This document shows, piece by piece, positions 57,294 to 64,000 of a DNA stretch of 64,000 bases. Each line of letters begins with the position of its first letter. Position 1 is the first letter of the stretch. The notes below the pieces were generated by a model that worked only from the letters and a program-made list of their open reading frames with translations, made no database searches and was not told the origin of the DNA. The translations under genes were made by a program, and so were the position numbers. This DNA is from Planctomycetota bacterium (GTDB lineage: Bacteria > Planctomycetota > SZUA-567 > H5-PLA8): positions 1,426,001 through 1,490,000 of the forward strand of contig JAOSKN010000003.1 of NCBI GenBank assembly GCA_027493525.1, written 5' to 3'.

Positions 57294-58730
57294 ATGCCCA
57301 AGTCCGGACTGAACGTCATCGTCATCTGCAACGACACGCTGCGCGCGGACGTCGTCGATCATACGTGGGAAGACCGCGTGGACCTGCCGAACCTCGACCG
57401 CCTGCGCGAACAGGCGTTCAGCTTCACGCGCGCGTACGGCGACGGGTATCCGACCGTGCCGAGCCGGCGCGGGTTCTACACGGGCCGCCGCGCGTACCCA
57501 TGGAATCACGACATCGACGACCGCGGCAGCGTCCCGAACCTGGTGGGCTGGCACGCGATCCCCAGCGAGTACACGACGCTCGCCGAGACGCTCTCGGCCC
57601 AAGGGCGCATGACGGGGCTCGTCGCCGACCTCTACCATATGTTCAAGCCGACGATGAACTTCTCGCGCGGCTACTGTTCGTACGACTACATCCGCGGCCA
57701 GGAGACCGACCGCGTGCGCAGCGGGCCGATCTCGCGCGTGGACCTGAAGCGGCACCTGCATCCCGGCGAGAAGGACTTCAAGCGCCACGGCGGGCTGGTC
57801 CAGTACCTGCTCAATACGCTGGACCGCAAAAGCGAGGAAGATTATTTCTGCCCGCGCGTGATGCGGTCGGCGGCCCGCTGGATCGACGACAACGCCAGCC
57901 AGGGGCCGTTCCTGCTCTGGATCGACAGCTTCACGCCCCACGAGTTCTGGGATCCGCCGAAGGCGTTCGCCGACCGCTACTTCAAGAAGGACGGCCTGAT
58001 CGACTACGCCTATCCGCAGTTCTTCCAGGACCGCTTCAAGTTCACGGAAGACGAGGACCGGCGCACCAAGGCGCTCTACTACGGTTACTGCACCTTCATG
58101 GACAAGTGGATCGGGCGCCTCTTCTCGAAACTCGACGAGCACAAGCTCTGGGACGAGACGGTGGTGATCGTAACCAGCGACCACGGCACGGAGCTGCGCG
58201 ACAAGGGGCGCTTCGGGAAAGGCGGAGCACGGCTGTACGACTACAACTCGCGGCTCAACCTGATCGTGCGGCACCCCGAGCAGAGCACGCAGGGCAAATC
58301 GAGCGACGCCTTCGCGATGAACATCGACCTCGCGCCCACGATCTGCAAGTGGATGGGCGTGGACTCGCAGGAACCCTACGACGGCAAAGACCTGATGCCG
58401 GTGCTTTCGGGGCAAAAGGACCGTGTCCGCGATCACGTCATCGGCGCCTGGTCGCAGCACGCCTTCGTGCGCCAGGACGACTGGCATTACTTGGTGGACA
58501 CGTACGATCCGTCGAAGCAGACGGAGCTTTACGACCTGAAATCCGACCCGAAATGCAACGAGAACCTCGCGGCATCTCGAAAAGAAATCGCGAAGGAATT
58601 GCGCGGCAAATTGGAGGCGTTCCTGGGCGCGCCGCTCCCGGCGTCCTACAAGCACCAGGCCCGCGGCGGGCGCGCGCCGGGGCTCGGAAACTACGTACAG
58701 AACTGGAAGGAGAGCAACCTGGGCGGATAG
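57294..58730 (+). CDS. Sulfatase-superfamily protein with Thr at the formylglycine position
   Basis: The 478-residue product has the metal-binding start GLNVIVICNDTLRADVV, then YPTVPSRRGFYTGRRAYPW, where the usual C/S-x-P-S-R is T-x-P-S-R. The later metal-site block is VVIVTSDHGTELRDKGRFG. With Thr instead of Cys or Ser it could not form formylglycine by the usual route. It may act like Thr-nucleophile members of the alkaline phosphatase superfamily, or be inactive. AAGGAG lies before the ATG. It follows the GntR and sulfatase genes. Confidence 0.9.
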   Translation: MPKSGLNVIVICNDTLRADVVDHTWEDRVDLPNLDRLREQAFSFTRAYGDGYPTVPSRRGFYTGRRAYPWNHDIDDRGSVPNLVGWHAIPSEYTTLAETLSAQGRMTGLVADLYHMFKPTMNFSRGYCSYDYIRGQETDRVRSGPISRVDLKRHLHPGEKDFKRHGGLVQYLLNTLDRKSEEDYFCPRVMRSAARWIDDNASQGPFLLWIDSFTPHEFWDPPKAFADRYFKKDGLIDYAYPQFFQDRFKFTEDEDRRTKALYYGYCTFMDKWIGRLFSKLDEHKLWDETVVIVTSDHGTELRDKGRFGKGGARLYDYNSRLNLIVRHPEQSTQGKSSDAFAMNIDLAPTICKWMGVDSQEPYDGKDLMPVLSGQKDRVRDHVIGAWSQHAFVRQDDWHYLVDTYDPSKQTELYDLKSDPKCNENLAASRKEIAKELRGKLEAFLGAPLPASYKHQARGGRAPGLGNYVQNWKESNLGG

Positions 58731-58765
58731 CCGCCGTTTCCTTGCGTATGGGAGTTACACGCGAA

Positions 58766-58852
58766 GGGGCTTTTGCGCCCCCGCCTTTTATGAGGAAAAC
58801 CGAAAACAATCAGTTTAATACATCTCGAAGTTAGCCTATACTGTTTTCGGTT
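58766..58852. promoter_or_regulatory. Terminator-like hairpin and inverted repeat upstream of the giant protein
   Basis: GGGGC-TTTTGC-GCCCC (58766-58781) followed by a short T-rich CGCCTTTTA resembles a terminator for the sulfatase transcript. Then AACCGAAAACA (58798-58808) and TGTTTTCGGTT (58842-58852) form an 11-base inverted repeat around a TATACT-containing promoter-like region before the gene at 58899. Possible regulator site. Confidence 0.5.
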
Positions 58853-58898
58853 CTTATAAGGAATTGCTGGCACCCCGCTCGCCCCCGGGAGATGAGTC

Positions 58899-61800
58899 AT
58901 GTCGCGCTTCCCTGCCGTTTTGCGGCCGGTGTTTGGTGTGCTGTTGATAGCCGGTCTTGTTGGCCTCCCATCTGCGTGGGGCGCGACGATCACGGTTAAC
59001 AGCCTTTCCGACGGCGCGGTCGACCTCACCGACGGCGCCGTCACCTTGCGCGACGCGATCTTCGCGGCGGAGAATGACGTCGCGCCGGCGCCGGGCCAGG
59101 CGGCGGGGAGCGGCGCGGACGTCATCGTCTTTTCCCTTGCGCTTACCCTCGGCGGCGATGCATCCATTATTTTGAACACGATCGGCGACAGCAGCGCGGG
59201 GGCAGCCGCCATCGGCATCACCACCAACATCACGATCCGCGGCCCCCAAGGCGACAACGGCATCATCCTCGACGCCTCCGGCGCGCTTATGCGCCATGTC
59301 TACGTCGGCCCCACGGGCGCCTTGACATTGCAGTTCCTGACGCTCATCGGGGGGCAGGCGCAGGGCGCGGATGGCGGAGCGGGCAACGGAGGCGACGGCT
59401 TGGGCGGAAGCCTTTTCGTCGATCAGGGTACGGTAACGATTTCAAACTGCACGTTTAGCGGCAACGTGGCGCAAGGCGGAACCGGGGCCAACGGCGGCAA
59501 TGGACAGGGCGGCGGCCTTTACAACGAGGACGGCACCGTCGCCATCACCCAAAGCACCTTCAGCGGCAACACGGCCCTCGGCGGGAGCGGCACGGGCGTG
59601 GACGGCGCCAGCCAAGGCGGCGGACTATTCAACCACAATGGCTTCGTGACGCTGACCTTCTGCACCTTTTCGCTAAACGTCGGGGCCGACGGCGGGCGGC
59701 AGGTCTATTCGCTGGGCGATTTCGTGGGCAGCGGACATACGCTCCAGCTATTCGACAACATCCTGGGGCAGTCGGATACTGCCGTGACCGATCTCGAATT
59801 CCAGAATACCGCCGGATCCTCCACGCTTTCGGCGGGGCGCAATCTGGTTCGCACAAGCGGCGGCACGGCTCCCCCGGGCGTCGTCGTTACAGGCGATCCG
59901 ACGCTGACCGCACTGGCCGACAACGGCGGCCCGACGAACACGCACCTGCCCGCGGCCGGCGGCGCGGGCATCGACCAGGGTCCCGTACCTCCGGCCTCCT
60001 TCGCCAATGACCAGCGCGGTTTCGGGTTCGCGCGAGTGGTTGACAGCGGCATGCTGAGGGCCGATCTGGGCGCGGTTGAATTCGGAGCGGCGTTCTCCGC
60101 CACCCTGGTGGTGGATATCTCCAGCGACGAGGACGACGGGGACTACGGCGCCGGCGACCTCTCCCTGCGCGAGGCCATCGCGCTGGCCAATGCCTACGCG
60201 AGCCTGGACACGATTACCTTCGCCCCGGCGCTGACGTCCGGCGGCGACCGTACGCTGACGCTATCGATCGTGGGAGACACCACGGCCGGGCCGTCGGCGT
60301 TCGGCGTCACCTCGACGATGACCATCCAAGGTCCGACGGGGAATAGCGGGATTATCTTCGCGCGCGACGGTGGCGGCCCGGAGATGCGCCTGTTTAATGT
60401 GGCCGCTTCCGGGAACTTGACGTTGCAGCAGGTGACGTTACGCGGTGGGCTCGCGCGAGGCGGCACAGGGGGACTGGGTGGCGGCGGTCTTTACAGCGGC
60501 GGCGGCGGCGCGCCGGGCCTTGGCGGTGCGATCTTCAACCAAGGCGTACTGCGGATCGAAAACAGCACGTTGATGAGCAACGCCGCGCAAGGCGGCGACG
60601 GTGGAGACGCGACCGGAAATGGGGGCAATACCTCCGGGGGCGGTGGCGGCGGGGCCGGCCTGGGCGGGGACGGCGGCGTCGGCGGGCCGGCGGTCGGCAT
60701 CGGTAGCGGCGCGGGCGGCGGCGGCACTTCCGGCGACGGGCAGAATGGCGTGAACCTGGGCGCGGGAGGCGACGGCGGCACGGGGGGCAGCGGAGGAAAT
60801 GCGGGCGGAGCTTCGGACTTCGGCGCGGGCGGTGCGGCTCCCGGCGCGGGCGGCGGCGGCGGCGGGGGCGGGAAGCGGCGCCGGGGGTACCGGCGGCGCG
60901 GGTGGCGCGGGCGGTTTCGGCGGAGGCGGTGGGGGCGGCGGAGGGGCGGATACCGGTGGAGCCGGTGGAGCCGGCGGCTTTGGCGGGGGCGGCGGCGCAG
61001 GCGGGGGAACGGGCGGCAACGGCGGCGGGGGCGGCTTCGGCGGGGGCGGCGGCGCGCGTGGCAACCAATTAGCAAGTACCGCGGGCACGGGCGGTTTCGG
61101 CGCGGGAGACGGAGGAGGAGAGCCCAATGCCACTAATAACGGCGGTGGCGGCGGCGCGGGCTTGGGCGGCGCGGTCTTCAACCTGGGCGCCACGGTAACG
61201 ATCCTGAACAGCACCGTCTCCGGCAATAGCGCCACGGGCGGAAGCGGCGGCGTCAACGCCGGCGACGGTACGGGCTTCGGCGGCGGCGTCTTCAACCTCA
61301 ATGGGTCCGTCACCGTCGTGAACGCGACCTTCGCGAACAACACGGCCGCCGCGGGCGGTTCCGTATACAACTTGGCGCACGAGACCGGGGACGGGGTCAC
61401 GGCCGCGAACGCCACCCTTGTACTTTCCAATTCGATTCTGGCCGATGCCACGGATGGCGTGAGCGAGGCCGTCAACGAGCAGCGCGCGGGGGCCATGACC
61501 GCCACGCTCACGGCCACGGATCCCAATCTGCTGGAAAGCGCGGTGGTAAACACCGGCGGGACGGCCAATACGGGAGGCGTGGACGTGGACGAGGCCATGC
61601 TGACGCCGCTGGGCGACAACGGCGGCCCCACGGCGACGCACCTGCCACAGGCGGGCAGTCCGGCCCTCGACGCCGGCGATAACACGGCGGCTTCGGGCGC
61701 GGGTCTGACCACGGACCAGCGCGGGCTCGGGCGCGTCAGCAACCTCATCGTGGACCTGGGCGCGGTGGAACGGCAAGTTGTCAATCTGAGCCTCATCGTC

Positions 61801-64000
61801 ACCACGGCCGACGACGAACTCGACTCCGACCTCACCGACCCCAACGACCTGAGCCTGCGCGAAGCGCTCTCCATCACCAATTCGAACCCCGGCGCGGACA
61901 CGATCTTTTTCTCGTCCGGCCTGAACAATGCCACGATCAACCTGACGCTCGGCGGCCTGTCCGTGGTCGGCGACCTGAATTTGAACACCGTGAATCCGAA
62001 GAACCTCACGGTGGATGGCGGCGGCGCGCAGCGCATCTTCTTCGTGGACTCGGGCACGGTCGTGATCCAATCGATGACGCTGGCCAACGGCTACGCCCAA
62101 GGCGGCGATGGCGGGGCAGGCGCGGGGGCAGGCGGAGGCGGGCTGGGCGCAGGCGGCGCGGTCTTCGTGAATTCAGGCGCTGACGTGACGCTGCTAAACG
62201 TGCGCCTGGATTCGAACTCCGCGCAAGGAGGCGACGGCGGCGGCGGCATCGGATCCGGCATCCGGGGCGGCGGCGGTGGCGGAGGCGTGGACGTGCCTGG
62301 GTCGGCCGCCAACGGAGGCGACGGCATCGATGCCGTATCCGACGGCGACGGCGGTCTCGGCGGCGGTCCCTCCGGTGGACTCGGCGGCGAAGGCTCGACG
62401 GACAACGCCTTGCCCGGCAATCCGGGCGGCGCCGGCGGCGATCATTCGGGCGGAGGAGGAGGCGGCGCCATCAACTCGGGGCTCTCGGCGGCGGGCGGCG
62501 GCAGTGGCGGCGACGGCGGCTTCGGCGGCGGCGGCGGCGGAACCGGCACCACGATCGGCCCCCTACCCTCGGGCGGTACCGGCGGCTTTGGAGGCGGCGG
62601 CGCAGGGGCCACCGGATCGGCGGCGGCGGGCGGCCTCGGCGGCGGAGCCGGTGGCAATACCGCCGCCGTGAATGGCGCAGGAGGCGGCGGTGGAGCCGGA
62701 CTCGGCGGTGCGTTCTTCGTGCGTGAAGGCGGATCGCTGACGATCCAAAACACCACGTCCGGCGGCATGGATCTGGCAGGAACGGTGAACCTGGGCGTCG
62801 CCGGCAGCACAAGCTCCTTGCTCGTGGCGGCCCAGGACGGCGAAGCCGCGGGCACGCTCGGCTTCCTCCAAGGCTCGGGGCAGACCCTGAACGTGGACCT
62901 CGGCGGTTCGGTCACGCGCACCCTCGCCGGGTCGCTGGCCGACGAAACCGCGCTTAACGGCGGCAGCAACACCGCGGGTCTGACCAAGATGGGTACGGGC
63001 ACCCTCATTCTGAACGACGCGCACCTGTACATGGGCGCGACCGCCGTGCAGGACGGCACCCTCGGCGGCACAGGCACGCTGCTCGGCGCGCTGAACGTTC
63101 AGAACGCCTCGACCTTGGCGCCCGGCGACGGTGGCGCGGGCAGCTTCACCGCGGGCGACACGGCATTCGCGGCGACGAGCACATTCACGGTCGAACTAAA
63201 CGGCAACACCGCAGGCACGGGATACGACCAGCTCGTCGTGAACGGCGACGTAACTTTGGCCGGGGCGACGCTCAATGCCTCCCTGGGCTACACGCCCGCG
63301 ACGGCCGACGACCTGATGATTGTCGATAACCGCGGCGCCAACCCGGTGAACGGCACGTTCAACGGGCTGGCCGAAGGCGCCACGTTCACGCTGGGCGCGA
63401 CCGAGTTCGCCATCACTTATCTTGGCGGCGACGGGAACGACGTGGTCATTTTCCCCGCGCGCGCCGATCTCAGCCTGACCAAGGACGTGGACAACTCGAT
63501 GCCCCTGGTCGGCGAGCAGGTTGTCTACACGCTGACGATAACCAACGACGGCCCCCTCGATGCGACCGGCGTGGAAGCGACCGACCTGCTTCCGGCGGGC
63601 GTGAGCTACGTCGGAGACGACGGCGGCGGCGCATACGATTCCGGCACGGGCGTCTGGACCGTGGGGGCGCTCAACAACGGCGCGAACGCGACGCTGAACA
63701 TCACGGTCCTCGTGGACAATCCCGGAACCATCCCGAACACGGCCGAGATCACCGCTTCGGACCTTCCCGACCCGGACTCGACGGTGAACAACCAGCAGGC
63801 GGCCGAAGACGACCAGGCCAGCGCGGTCGTCGGCAGCGCTTTCGCCGGCGACTCGGGGATGAAGGTCGATTCGCTGCGGTACGTGCTAAACTACCGGCGC
63901 GGGCCGGGCTTCGATTTCCTTACGTTCCGCGGCAAGCTGGAGTTCGCCGCGCTCCAGGCGGCGGGGCTCAACCTGGACAATCTCGGCGCCAATCCCCTGC
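58899..64000 (+). CDS. Giant secreted surface protein with beta-helix, glycine-rich, PATR and DUF11 regions (frameshifted, 3' incomplete)
   Basis: Signal peptide (VFGVLLIAGLVGLPSAWG) then CSLREA-like openings (TLRDAIFAAEND; DLSLREAIALANAY; DLSLREALSITNSN) and parallel beta-helix repeats with TFSGN turns. Long Gly-rich loops recall PGRS. An autotransporter-associated repeat (LTKMGTGTLILNDAH) and a DUF11 domain (YTLTITNDGPLDATGVEATD) follow. One extra G in the run 60864-60872 breaks the frame; removing one base keeps the frame open to the window end. It is over 1,700 residues and incomplete. Confidence 0.85.

Noticed and set aside
60438..62087. 549-codon minus-strand proline-rich open frame
   Set aside because: It is the antisense of the glycine-rich loops of the giant protein; Pro-rich antisense is an automatic product of Gly-rich coding.

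Overview
The window is a high-GC bacterial chromosome segment. It most resembles Planctomycetota or a neighbouring PVC-type lineage, probably from a metagenome-style long-read assembly. This is inference from gene content: three sulfatase-family genes, sialidase/BNR proteins, secreted glycoside-hydrolase-like and beta-helix proteins, a SpoVG carrying a zinc ribbon, an H-X9-DG-like pseudopilin, a giant CSLREA/DUF11-type surface protein, and many secreted proteins without a recognised function. No rRNA, tRNA, CRISPR array or intact insertion sequence was seen. Eight otherwise convincing genes are each broken by one base at or beside a homopolymer run, which points to consensus indel errors rather than eight pseudogenes.

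Layout. 1-668: fragment of a minus-strand gene and an intergenic region with four palindromes spaced exactly 109 bp apart. 669-1385: truB. 1407-5160: two secreted carbohydrate-active-type proteins. 5487-8306: pyruvate phosphate dikinase with a lysine-rich tail. 8570-9872: an AT-richer accessory patch with a small unknown gene and a FitAB/VapBC toxin-antitoxin pair. 9887-14964: a minus-strand catabolic cluster (GntR regulator, dihydrodipicolinate/N-acetylneuraminate-lyase-family enzyme, sialidase-like protein, HpcH/HpaI aldolase, BNR protein). 15186-24863: a PP2C (SpoIIE-type) signalling phosphatase, a lipoprotein, a receiver-like protein, unknown membrane and secreted proteins, and a PilC/GspF protein. 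24936-27166: an Rrf2 regulator, an unknown gene between inverted heptamer arrays, and an aldo/keto reductase.

27361-42441 is the housekeeping core: rnpA-yidD-yidC, a sulfatase, coaX-mnmE, pyrR-pyrB-(AAA/DUF4143 insertion)-pyrC, a pseudopilin-like protein, an M15-type peptidase, ispE and spoVG. 42537-52192: secreted and membrane unknowns, mobA, serA, a cyclic-nucleotide-binding protein and a TPR protein. 52405-58730: a porin-unknown-Rieske operon diverging from a GntR regulator that leads into two sulfatase-family genes. 58899-64000: the giant surface protein, open at the window edge.

Two patterns stand out at the DNA level. Eleven short tandem arrays, all with a 7-bp period but with different unit sequences, sit between or against genes; several are arranged as inverted pairs that could fold into hairpins, including one between pyrR and pyrB. 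A roughly 160-bp palindromic element at 23221-23380 has a diverged copy at 52231-52360. Together with the 109-bp-phased palindromes, these are the best candidates for undescribed structure. The catabolic clusters suggest an organism that degrades sulfated and sialic-acid- or uronate-like polysaccharides.
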